Shown here in pieces: positions 1 through 12,200 of a stretch of 64,000 nucleotides of DNA. The position numbers and the translations under genes are program-made. Below the pieces are notes generated by a model. That model ran no database searches, was not told where the DNA came from, and saw only the letters and a list, made by a program, of their open reading frames with translations. The DNA lies in the NCBI GenBank assembly GCA_024195265.1, contig JAJLRJ010000007.1:6530058-6594057 (forward strand), written 5' to 3'. How positions within the stretch are numbered: position 1 is the first letter of the stretch; the number at the start of each line of letters is the position of its first letter. This DNA is from Dendrophyllia cribrosa (lineage: Eukaryota > Cnidaria > Anthozoa > Scleractinia > Dendrophylliidae).

Positions 1-553
1 ATGCGATATTCCACCATAGTCACCAAATCTCGCGTCATGTATACAGTAGGAATCATTTGGTTCATTTTTTTTCTTATGCTTAGGACTCTACCTTTGGAAC
101 GGGCCTTTGTATCACCTGATGGCAGGTCTTTATACTGGTATTTGTCTCATAATTTGCTTAATTTTTTACATCAGAATATATGGAATCGTTCGAAAGCATC
201 AGCTACAGATTGGCGTTCAAGAACAGGCAGCTGCAGAGATCTCAAATATTGGAAATAACATCGTTATGTTGCGTTTGAAGAAAAGCGCTTTGAATAATTT
301 CTTGTTTTATATTTGTATGGTTATTTGTTATTTACCAAATGTTATTTTTATGACTATGTTTGGAACAGTATACGAGGAATGGAAAATCGAATGGGAGTTT
401 TTCACGACTGTGGCATTCATAAATTCGTCTATAAATCCAATTTTGTATTGTTGGCGTCTGCGTGAGCTTCGAACGGCAATAGTGAAGGTTGTAAAACGGC
501 TGCTAAATAAACAGACGGATGAAGATATTGGGATCAGTACACACAACGGATGA
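1..553 (+). CDS. Class A (rhodopsin-like) GPCR, 3' part, frameshifted
   Basis: The reading frame opens at the window edge with a DRY-like motif (MRY at residues 1-3) and TM4 (about 17-30), then is continued in the +1 frame from about position 70 to the stop at 551-553. The second part holds TM5, a basic third loop (RKHQLQ), TM6 and a TM7 with FINSSINPILYCWR, that is the NPxxY signature followed by a basic helix 8. The two frames join within an eight-T run at 66-73, so one base is missing or extra there. Either the assembly has a homopolymer error or the gene is a pseudogene. No intron is needed, as is usual for the large intronless GPCR families of corals. The ligand cannot be told from this part. 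It probably lies, on the opposite strand, inside the next intron of the PTPN3/4-like gene. The 5' half is outside the window. Confidence 0.75.
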
Positions 554-1631
554 AAACAATTTAACTCAGTTATTGTAAAGATGGTTTACCCATCACTAAA
601 TATCTGGCGGTGTCTGTTCACCTTCATCACCCATTCTCGTTTTAAAGTCGTAAGTAGCGTGAAGCGAGCAAGAACACTTTTTATCTATTCGCCGCGTTTA
701 TCCAACGTACCTGTCAACTTTGGTATAGCATTTTTCATGGATTATTTTTTTCCTCAGAACTTTAAAATCCCACAACTTTCGACAGTTCCCGGGAAGCCAT
801 GCCGGCGGGGTCACCTCGTCGAAGCCAGTGTGGCAGATGTGCTGTATGCTAATCAGTCTACTTGTTTTTCTAGTATCAGTAATATCCTCTTTGCACAAAA
901 AGCACATTTGTTTAATTTCCGTAGGGACTCGCTTTTGGCGGTTCGTTTTTGAAGCCGTTCAAAACACTCACAGCACGTGTTTTATGAAGTGTAAAAATTC
1001 TTGCGCTTCGCGCTCGAATTTTTAAACTTGATAAAATACTGCTGTTCGTGTTTTAAACATTACATAATGTACCATGCAGCATGAAAATTTTGTGGACTGG
1101 CGATTTCTTGTGTTTTGCGGGAACATTTTTGCCCCCCTGCCCCCTGCCCCCTATCCTTGCCCTCTGCCACGCTCAAGAAAAAACTGCTATTACTATTGAA
1201 AAAACTGCTGTTTTCTATTAAAAATCAATGTTAACAGTTCTTATTTTCGTTCTACATCTTTCCTGTAATGCAAGTTTACATTAAAAAGCAGATTTGTTGA
1301 TTTGACTGAAGGGAGTAAATTTTGGCGGAGTATTATTTTGCGAGAGCTTTTTTCTGCGGAAAACTTATTTTTGCAGATCGAGGGCAATCCGCAAAAGTTA
1401 ATACCCGCAAAAATTTTATGCTACACAGCTTGCTTCTAACTTTTGAGTCTGTCAATGAAATCCTATGGTGACCATTCATTCGCCAGTACTTTTGCATGGT
1501 ACCATTTGTTTTTCAATATTTTACCAAATGAAATTCTCTTGGGATTTTTTTTTTGAATTTTATTTTTGGCACTTTTGGGGGTCAAAGGGTTAATGTGAAA
1601 ATCTAACTGTAATACCTTATCATATTCTTAC
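554..1631. other. Non-coding stretch, likely PTPN intron sequence
   Basis: I see no exon here. I searched the minus strand for the continuation of the phosphatase P-loop (AGxGRTG) and did not find it, so those exons are off the left edge. The stretch contains a C-rich patch near 1131-1160 and, at about 1434-1570, a copy of the dispersed repeat found also at 15.0, 41.8 and 42.5 kb. Confidence 0.5.
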
Positions 1632-4600
1632 CTGCAGTGCAACACAGTCGGGGTATTTGTTCCTTCGCGGTAATGGCGAACAATATGAATAAACTCTAAG
1701 AAATCCGTCGAATCGTCAGGGACATCTATACACAATGAAAACACACACACACACACACACAAAAAAAGTTACACTATTAGGCACATTTTACTTAAAAAAA
1801 GAGTTCGTTTTTGTTATTTTTGATTCATTTGCAATACGTTTAATTAAAAGACCCAAATTACCATAAACATGTTAATAGGTGGTTTTCACGTTACGTCACG
1901 GCGGCCATGTTGGTGCACACCTACAAAAGAATTTTGATGAACTTCTTTTGTTATGTGCAGCAACATGGCCGCCATGGCCTTTGTCATTTGAGTCCCACAG
2001 GACTGAAGGTCACGTGAGTGAAAACCATCTATAGCCTTTTGCGTTCCTATCGTGAAAAACGAAAACAATTCTGTCGACAAGGAAAATCAGGTAACAACTT
2101 AATTTATCAAACGGCTCATAACAAATGAAAATTGAAGAATTAATCGAGATCCGCTTAGATGTTACAAAGCTAATTGGACCGATCACTTGTCAAAATTTTT
2201 CCGGCATAATAAATTTTTGCCGAAAAGTTTCTTTTGTGTGCGAAACGTCTCAAGGACTATTTCGTTTCAAAGCGATATTAAAAAATGAATTTTACGATAT
2301 AACCATCAACACTAGCTCAAATAGCCAAAATCATTTATCACATCGTTGTCAGGTTTTTCCGTAGCTATTGGTTGAAGCGGTAAAGACGAGATAAACATCG
2401 GCCAAACTAAGATAAAATGTCGACATGTTTGCCCAGGTGGCTAGCAGTTAAATATTCTTTTTTAAATAAAACGACATTAAGCCAGGTTTAGATAATTACA
2501 CTGTTACTCTAAAAAAAGAAACAACATAAACGAAGGAACAATAACGTTTTCCGAAAAAAAAAACGCTCAAGTTGAAATATTTTCATCGAGAAGCCCGAAG
2601 GCGGTTCACACGCAAGGCGAAAGACGGCGCCCAATTGGTGAAAATTTCCCGCGCAAACACGCAATCGCAGCAAAGAAACCGAACCGCTCTTTTGCTGCCT
2701 TCGTTCTAACTTCTCTAGTTTCAAGCGAAATACGAGTTTGGTTTAAAAATCTTCAAGTCAAAAGAAGCTTTGGAGTTATAAACAATGAGCACAGTAAAAG
2801 TTTTCATTGAAAAAGTCGGCCAGGCACCAGCGCCAAGCAAAGATTTCCACCAACTTGTGTTGAATGAAAGAGAAGTGGTTTGGCGAACATGGCGGATCGC
2901 AATCCGAAGAGATCAGCGTGGACTGCCTCCCAACCAAAAGAAAGTTTCATGGGATGAATTCGATGACGATGCCCTCCTTCAGAGCGACATAAGCCGTGTT
3001 TTTGGCGAAGAAACGCTTAAACATGTTCACGCCATCGTGTGTGGAGACTGGCTTATTCGTCTTCCACCTCGTGTTATTGTTCACATCGCTTCGTTTCTTG
3101 ATCTCATCGATGTAGTTCACTTGGGGGCTGTTTGCAAGTTTACGAAGAAGATTTGTGCCAGCGACTTGCTCTGGGAAAAGATATTTCTGACTTATTGCGA
3201 CACCGTTACAGATGAAATGAAGATTTTGGCCAAGGAAATTGGTTGGAGAAAGGTTTTCTTCGCGAACAAGTTGGAACTTCGCGTAAAATTACGGCGGCTA
3301 AAGAAGAAGTGATACAAAACAAACTTCAGCTTCGAGTTAAACAATCGCGATATGTCCACAGGTATTAGTGAAATGTCATTGTTGATGCTCTTGTCACTTC
3401 AGCCTTATAAGCCAAAAAGGTTCGTAATAAGATCGACAGAATCTAGTGTAAGATTTAAGCTTATAATACCACATTGCATTTGTGTAATTTAGGTAAGCTA
3501 ACGCTTACTGCAAAACTTTGAACTTCAACAAGTGTTAGACTTGCAAAGTATTTCTTTACTTCTGTATATAACTTAGAAAGTTTTATAAGAAAACCGCAGT
3601 CTTAATTACATTTTTTACAAGGAGGCTTTATGGCAACGTTTTAAAAATTTTGATTCTGTTAAATTTAGCAAGAAAATCAAATTGAAATAAGCTTAAACTT
3701 AAGATCAAATGTCTTACAAGCTTATTATGCATATGTCTGATTAAACTAAATTTTAAAAAATCCGCAATTGTGTTTTTTTTTGGTCAAACTATAAACACCA
3801 AGAACAGGAAGATCTCAAGTGAATTCTCGATCAGTTTAATGGAAGCGAATTTTCCGAGACATAATTGCCGAATTAAAATTCAAGCTGTAAAGTGCATTTC
3901 CAACTTAGCCTGGCGCCCGTTTCTCGAAATACGTGGTCATAACTTTTCTGGCCCGCAGCAGTGTTTTAAAATCATAATCTATAGAATGGTGGTGTAAATT
4001 TTAACCCGCAAACCAGCCGGAATTGTTTCGTCAACTTAGAATTTTATTGCTTAGCTTTCAACACCAACAAAGCCGGTTAAATTATTTAATGTTAACATTA
4101 CGCACATAACATAAATTCCGGGCCCAAAAACTTGCTGTATCGGGATATGGGAGAAACGGGCCCCATCCGTAGCCACAGAAAGTCCATTTTAAACAACAGT
4201 TGAGTAATTTTAAACAAAACTGAACCATTACTTTTTTACTGTGACAGCTGAGAGCGAACAGAGCCTCATTAACAGGCGGGAAAAATTGCTGTAATAGCGT
4301 GAAACGGAGAAAAATAACTTACTTTCGGTCTTCGTTAGGGGTAAGTTACTTTGAGTATAAAACAGTTCATGGAAAAAAGACGCTCCGAAAAGCGCTCTTC
4401 GATTTCTTCTTGGATTGGAAATCAAGATAGCGGAATTGGCTTTTTCTACAATAAACAGCCAAGGAGTACGAAAGTTCAGTTAAAAAAAGAGAAATAGCTC
4501 TGCAAAGCGTGTTTGAAATCCTTGGATATTTTGCTGCGGAAGGGGGTGGCGGGGGGGGGGGGGGGGGGGGGGGGGGGAGCGGGGTGGATTCGGATTATTA

Positions 4601-7600
4601 TATTTGTACAGGAATATTGGTAATAAACTTAATTTCCTGGGGGTGGGGAAGGGGGAGTCGTATTTAAAATGAAACTTAATTCCCTAGGTAGTGGGGGGGG
4701 GGGGGGGGGGGGGAGAGATGGCCACTTACCGTGATCCGGCCATGCGATGTACTGCAACTGAACGATAACTCGGCTTCGCAAGCTCTGGAAAATTAAACAG
4801 TGGGAAAAATAAAAGATGAAATAGTTTAGAGCACAGAGGGGAATAGTAACTTAGAAATCCGCCCAAGAGAAATATAGTTTTTTTACGAGGGAAGTAAGGA
4901 ACCTGGGAACGAGTTTGGCAGAGGACAGTGCAACCACCCCTTCTAAGCGACCACTTTTCCAAAATACCAAATTGTTTCCAGCCAAGTCATATAATCAAAA
5001 CCCTTGTAAGCGATCGCGACCACCTTTAACACTGGTAATTTGAATTTTTCTATCGTTTTTACCCTCTGGTAAGCGACCATTCGCCCATATTTTGATGTCA
5101 ATAAAGACTCAAATCGAATCATAATTCCAATAAAACGAAACTTTGGTCCCTTGCACCACAACCTCTTTACATGCTCTGACTTCTCGTAAGCAAGTTAAAG
5201 CAACCCATTCCCGTGGTCGCTTACGGGAAGTCCAATTGAATTTCATCGCAGTACCTTGGAGTCAGTGACGTACATTTCCCTGTAAATGTACGAAGGTGAG
5301 AAGTCGCGGATTTTCGTGCAGTTTATTTCCAGGTTTCCGAATGTGAGAGTTTCTTCTCCTTCAGGCCAGTACTGGTGGCATTTAACCTGGTGATGATAAG
5401 ATGAACGTTTTTCACATTCAACCCTGTTAAGCCGACCATTCAAATAAAAGCTATTGGTCAGTACTTTCCCAATCTTATGGTTCTGTGTATTAGGCTGTAC
5501 AAGGTGGTGCTAAAATGTGACCATTCAAATGTAAGCCACTTTTTAGGTCAAGACAAACCAGACGTTTTATCAAACGTACGACAAAATCCCATACAAATCC
5601 TTACATGTGCGAGCCTGAGCTGCCTGTGCTTAGTAGTGCTGTACAATGCAATACTACCATTTGATTCTGTAGATTAAATCCTACGTTCTGACTAATAAAG
5701 TGACAAATTTTGACGCTACATGCACAGTAAAATGAAATGAAAATGATCTTCCAAAAAAATTCGAGATGTACAACAATCGACAAGAAAATATAATATCATC
5801 TTAAAAATTAATCGGAACACAGTATACAGAAGAAAATAGACATATTACCCTTCCCCTTTCCACTGTTGTAGTTAGCATGATAACAAGGGAAGCCTCTTGT
5901 TCCCAAACCATCTGAAATAAAACAAAACGTCAGCTCAGTCGCCGCACAAAATAGGTAAGGCAGTGGTGTGACTGTGGCATGGCATACCACCGGGACTAAA
6001 CAGCGATAAGGCAAATGTAACTTGTGAATAAAGGGGTTTGTTTCTAAGGCCCCGGCTAAACTTTCCAACATTGCTGTCCAACATTTGCTGGACGCGTGGC
6101 TGAAACATGATCCGGACTGTTGTTAACGTTGAAATGAATATGTTTAAAAAAATGTTATTAAAGCGCTTTTGAAACTAACTTTTGTTAACGTTGTTGTGTT
6201 GGAAAGATGGTTAAACGTTCAAACATTGTTGCGCCCAACAAAATGTAAAGAAATTTAAAAGCTCCTTACGGTGGCCAATGTGAAAAAAATTCAAATGTAA
6301 CTTGGTATTATTTATCTTTTTCGTTGTCTTTGAGTTCTACCTGCCAAAAGTCGCCACATGTTTTTTCCAATGGTCCTTGGGCCGCGATATATCTGTTGAC
6401 CACACCCCTAGAGGCAATCTCCATCTGTACAAAAATAAGGAAAATCAAAAAGTTATCAGTTAATGTAAAAGGTAAATGAAGGCTGCGCCTGACGCCTGGC
6501 TCATTGTTTGCCAGCAAATTTGACTTAGAGGAAATTTCCGTGACAGCTTAATATTTTTCAATTTTGAACGAGGGATATTTCTTGACACTAAATCTTTGCC
6601 GATTTGGAGAATATTCTGAACATCACTTTTTTTCAATGACATCAATTTTTTGCGATTTAAAACGTGAAAAGTTCATGTCATGAAGATTTCATGTAATAAG
6701 GCAACCTGCTCCTGAGTTGTGGAATCTATGTTTCTTGTTAGCATTACAGAAGAAGTGAGTGTTTGTCTTTCTTAGTATCTGCATCCCCCAGGGGGGGGGG
6801 GGGGGGGGTGAATACAACAAACTGGTTTCTTATTCCCCCCTCGGGTGGGTTACACCGCGTTCTGATAAGGCAGATAACAAAACCACAAGATACCGTGTTA
6901 TCATCAACATCACTATTATTATAGCAGCTAAAAACATCTGGATGCCTAGTTCGAAACAGAAAAAAAAAACAGACGTTGGGCGCGAATGTGGCAACTTTGT
7001 AGCAAAAAAGATGATACCTATATACACTAAGAAAACCAATCTTATTATCGATTATTTTTGTTATTTGTGACATGCTAACTTACAGTGACGTAATTGGCAT
7101 TGACGTAATCATTTTTTCCTTTGTACAACTTGACCCGAGTGTCGTCATCTGCAGAGATAAACATTATATTTGCATTATTTCTCTTAAACATTTTCTTATC
7201 TAAAACATTTAGTCTCTGATCGTACTGTTCAAATGTTTGAAACCTTGACCTATTTAACCTCGTCACCAGGGTCTCCTCCATTTTCAAAATGGCGGGCAAA
7301 GAAACCTCTGGGCAAGGCTTTCAAAATGGTAGAGTCTACCTGCTAAAGCTCAGAAGAAGGTCGGACACCTTATTAAGAATTATCAGAAGCTCATAACAGA
7401 TGAGCTTCTGGAATTATATAACGTAATGTCGACACTTAGAATTTTATTTTCAATAAATTTTTAAGTGTAAAAAGGAAAATCTAAAATCCCCGCTCAGGAT
7501 TGAACCTGTGACCTCAGCTAGGCTTAGGCGTACATAGCCTACTGACCAGGGTACCACCTAACCTCTCGGGTTGTTTAGGCTGCTAACCCTAACCTTAACT

Positions 7601-9289
7601 GAAAGCTAACCAGTTACTCTGTCATATATTCTCATTAAAGTGTCCGACATCCTTCTGAGCTATTGCATTTAGACTCTACCTCTCAAAATAATCCAAACAT
7701 ACAGTTCATATTGGAGTATTTTGTCACGTAAAACACGATGAAATGTCTTCGTTTCGTTTAAACAATGATTAAACGGCTGCCAATCGATGGAAATAACCTC
7801 CAAAAACGCCATTTCATGGTGTGTCACGTGACAAAATACTCCACGATTGTTGGAGTATTGTGGCAGCCTCGTCCAGGGGTTTCTACGGCTGACCCGCCAT
7901 TTTGAATGCAGAGAAAGACCTGGGGACGAGGTTGTGACCTATTGTGTGATTTTCCCTCCATTTTCAGACCTAACCATTACAATTTGCCCATCTTCAGACC
8001 AAAACGGCTCGAAAACCATACCCATTTGGGCCACAATACCTATATAGATATAGGCAGGGATGTAGCTAAGATATCCAACAGGTGGCCTTTTGTTCATCAC
8101 AGGCGGAAAATTTTGGTAAAAAAAGAGAAAAAGTTAAGCAGACACAGTTTTCCAGGCGGAAAAAAATCAAGAAAACTCAGTCTTCAGGCAGCTATTTTTA
8201 CGCCTTCCGCCTATTATTTACATCCCTGATAGGGGAGTACCCCCTCCCCAAGGGGGAAGCAGGATTGGTGGGATGGTGAGAGCATTCATCTTCCACCAAT
8301 GTCAACAAATATATGGGTTGAGTTTGTTGTCAGTTCCTGTCCTTCCCCGAGGGATTTTCTCTGGTTAGTCCGGTTTTTCCCTTCCTCGAAAGCTAATATT
8401 TACAAATTCTACTTCGATCAGCATTTAGCGTCTCCAAGTAGCACTCCTTGCTTCAAAATGTTAACACATAAGTTAACATGTCTTTCTTACTCACAGGGTA
8501 AAATGTCTCTGTATCTATTTCTCGGAAGATTTTCGGGTTTTCTGGCTTCTTCCATGGACATTCCAGGCTTTTTTCTGTATAATTCCTGTAAATTTATTTG
8601 AGAGTCAGTCACTACGAAAATTTAGTAGACATTAACGGAAAAAATCGCAAGGTCAAAATATCTCAATCAATAATTATATGATACAATCAGATTTACCTGA
8701 AAGTATACAAGTAGATCGCCACTTTCAAGATTCTGCAAAAAAGATAAAAACAGATCAATATAGAAGCACTCCCTTTCTCCGAAAATCACTTTCAGGCGAA
8801 ATGTCTCGCGTGTGTAGTGTAAATTATGGAAAGACATACCACGAGAAATCACTGGATAATATTTTTATCTCATGCCGAGTTTTTGGCGGGAAACAAGCGG
8901 ATGCTGTGACGTCTGTGACGGATGTGGCGCAAAATGGCGGGAAAATAACAATCATACAAATAATAACCCAAACAACCCATGAGATATGAACGAATATAAA
9001 CTGTAACCGTGATATTTACACGTGGTATTTTCACGCTCACCGTGAATTGTGCTATTCTCCTCGGAAATAAGACATGAATTGTCTCTGACAACGAGCAAGG
9101 TGAATGGAGACAATACCTCTCTGAGTGTGTCCATGGAAACTCGAAGCGCTTCGGTGTCTTTTGGCGGTGCCCTCTCTTTCTCTTGCTTGGCAGTAACTCG
9201 CTCTTGCTCATGTCTGTGTTCAGCCGCAATAAACTGCTCTGGACTCACTACATGAACTGGCGAGTCGTCCCGAGGAGAGTGTGTGAAAA
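1632..9289 (-). CDS. PTPN4: PTPN4-like exons 24-32: pre-catalytic segment and PTP domain (incomplete)
   Basis: Exons 9117-9289, 8697-8732, 8495-8585, 7084-7148, 6341-6424, 5849-5911, 5255-5386, 4730-4784 and 1632-1725. Landmarks: [11 protein letters not shown], the [10 protein letters not shown] phosphotyrosine loop, [35 protein letters not shown], the QYIAWPDH loop with the general-acid Asp, and [11 protein letters not shown]. Exon 32 ends exactly after HCS(AG), inside the HCxxGxxR P-loop, so the nucleophile Cys is present but the catalytic Arg is off the window. The residue after WPDH is Asp here, not the Gly usual in PTPN3/4: the split codon G|AT spans the exon 31/32 junction. Exon 32 is separated from exon 31 by a 3-kb intron that contains FBXO36 on the other strand. 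Confidence 0.92.
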
Positions 9290-12200
9290 CTAAAAAAAGA
9301 GATTTAAAGGTTTAGTATTCATAATCTCAACAGAGCGGTTTCAGTGTCCTAAAACCAAAATCAAAGTAACCATTCTGCCCAATTACGAGAAAGAAGGACA
9401 ATCTAATGAACCAATCAGATCTCAAAGCAAATACATGCAGCCGGCGCCAGGCGCGGGAAAACGTGCGCGAACAAGTCATGATGGTTTTGGTTTTACTTTT
9501 GATTAGTTGAGAAGTGGCGTGAGTTCGTAAAGCTGTTTTCAATTGAGTGTTGAAAGTAATTTTGCGATTGCTTTAGTTTTACATTGCTACGCTTTGTGAT
9601 TGGCTAAAAGATCTCGCGCCACTTTCTCAACCAATCAGAAGTAAACCAAAACCAATCGTGACTTGCTCGCACGCGTTTTCCCGCGCTTGGTGCCGGCTAC
9701 ATGTATTTGCTTCGAGTTCTGATTGGTTCATTGGATTGTCTGCGTCTAATGTGATTGGCCAGAGTAATTACTTTGGTTCTGGTGTTGGGACACTCCATCG
9801 AAAACCGCTCTAAAGCACTCACAAAGCGTAGAATAGAATGCAGACCAAGACAAACGCAAATTACTTTTGACATTCAGTTGAAACCGTTTTGAAGTGCTTT
9901 TCTTTGCTAAAATGCATGGAGGTGATATATATATATAGTGCTTTACCGTTAGGTCGTATTGTCATGATAAGTAATCTTCGGTTCGATCTGCTAATCGTTC
10001 GTATAAGCTCCACAATCTAAAAGCAAAGCAAAAGAACAAGACTATTGTTATATCAACAAATACGACCTGACTGAAAAGGGCCGTGTCAAGAGCCGGCGGT
10101 AAAATTTTGGAATACTGATCAAACAACAGTTTAGTCACTGTCAACAGGAATGCTCCAAAATTTGACTTTCGACTTTTGACTTACACAAGAAAGAATTTTA
10201 TTTCAGAGATAATTCAAATGGCTATTTTTTGTTTGCCTTATGGCCCTGTCACACTATTGCGTATCGTACCAGCGTATGCCAGCGTATGAAAAATATCACT
10301 CATACGCTAGTATACGCTGACATACGCTAGGGGTACGTTAGGCATAGGTTGTATACGTTTCAAGCACGGTCGCATACGGTGGCATACGGCGAGGCAGAAA
10401 AATTTTTTTAAGCATGCTTAAAAATTTTGTGCGTATTCGGACGTATGGTTTATACGCTAAACATACGCTAGGCATACGCTGAATACGCGAGAGTTACGCC
10501 AGAGGTACGTTACTCATAGGTCAGGTACGCTGGTCATACGCTGTATTTTCAAGGGAATTTTGTGCGTATGAAAATTATTTTATGAATTTTCATACGCAAC
10601 TCATACGTTTCTTTAATACGCAATAGTGTGACAGGGCCTTTAAGCTTATGTTTTAGCGTGAGAAAACAAAACTTGACGCCTGTCTTTCATTCATCAGATA
10701 AAAAGCACATAGAAAGGAAAGTTCAACATAACTGAATCAAGTCGGTGAGCAAAAACGCGGCATTTTGTTACCAGGTTCGAGAATGTTCAAGCAAACTCGT
10801 CATTTATGCTTTTGTATTTCTATTACTCTTATAATACAGAGGTTCCCCGTCAATTGCTAAACTAGCTGCCGATAGCTTAGCTTAGCTCAGCTAAACGATT
10901 CACTCAACATGAAATAGTTTAACTGCACCAACCGAAGGAATTTCTATCACAATGAAAAAAAAACTAAGAAAAAAGGTTACAAGTACTTCATGATGTGGTA
11001 GATCTTTAACAGTCCTTCCATTGATGTGAACAATTTCATCGCCTTCTTGAAGCTGCGGCATACACATGTCGGCCTAAACATTCAAAAAGTAGAGTTTGAT
11101 TAGTTTACCGCATGAAGGGCGAAAGCGTGACACATCGACTATCCAGTCAAAATTCGGGAAAAGCTTCCAGAAAACCCATCCCAAGTTCACTTGCGGCCTT
11201 GAGTTGGTTCCCTGGAAACCAACCTAAAATTCTGATTGGATAATTGATTAAATAAATATTGGTTTAAACGTACGACGTTAAGATAAAGTCCTGGCCAAAC
11301 GGAAAGGCCAGGACTTGCGTGTACTTGCGATGGCTTGCGTTGACTTGCGATCACTTTGCTCAAATTCAAATTTGTTCGAGAGTAGGTACAAGTATTTCAC
11401 CGTTTGACCACCCAAACGCAAGTAGTCGCAAGTGACCACAAGTTGTTTTCAGTATAGTTTGCTTTGGTATGATCGCGTGCACAAGGCTGCAATGAAATGG
11501 CTTTTGTACAACTTGCGAACAACTTGCGTCTAGTTCCAAGCATGTTTCGCCACCCAATGCAAGTTTGTCCGCAAGATGAATTTTTTAACACTTTTGCGAT
11601 TTGCGTTTCCGTTTCCGTTTGGCCTGAAATTAAAGAGAGGGTTTCACGGTTCGGCGCATGTGCAAGCTATGACGTAACCCATTTAATTTCATTGTTTAGA
11701 CCAATGGGAAGCGAGTAGATAACTCTGGCGGAAAATTTGCCTGTGAAAATGATGCGGTCAGTCAGCTGATTGAATGGATGATTATACATTCCCATGTGCG
11801 CCATGAAAACCACCAGAGCGTAGAATAAATCCTTCGGGTCAAAGGTTTTATTCAGTGTTGATTTTGTTGGTGTAATCCGTTGAAATTTTCTGTGAATTTT
11901 GGTCATCGTTCGCTTTGTTTGGACTAATTATAGTGTGTGATTATTGAAGAAAATGTAAGTGTTTTTTTTTTTAACCGATAAAATTGGTAAGGGACTGTTC
12001 ATTATTTATAGGAGGGGGGGGATGGGTGAGAAAATGGGGGGGGGGCCTGAAATTTTAGCCACTGCAAAAGGGGGGGGGGGGGGGGGCGTCCTGGGGAAAT
12101 TTTTTTGTTATGGAGTGGGGTCTTGAAATTTTAAACAGATGATGTCTCAAATAAAAAAGCGAAAACATAACTACAGTGTACCAATAAGAGCGGGGCACCC

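Noticed and set aside
581..1025. Plus- and minus-strand frames after the GPCR
   Set aside because: No motif, no splice context, no match to the missing PTP exons.
4726..5161. Minus-strand frames of 72-78 aa next to PTPN exon 31
   Set aside because: Wrong frame relative to the WPD exon; the sequence with repeated AAGCGACC words looks like a dispersed repeat.
1..5254. Idea that the phosphatase gene is truncated and lacks its catalytic residues
   Set aside because: Two further minus-strand exons with correct splice sites and phases carry the WPD loop (4730-4784) and the HCS nucleophile (1632-1725), on either side of FBXO36.
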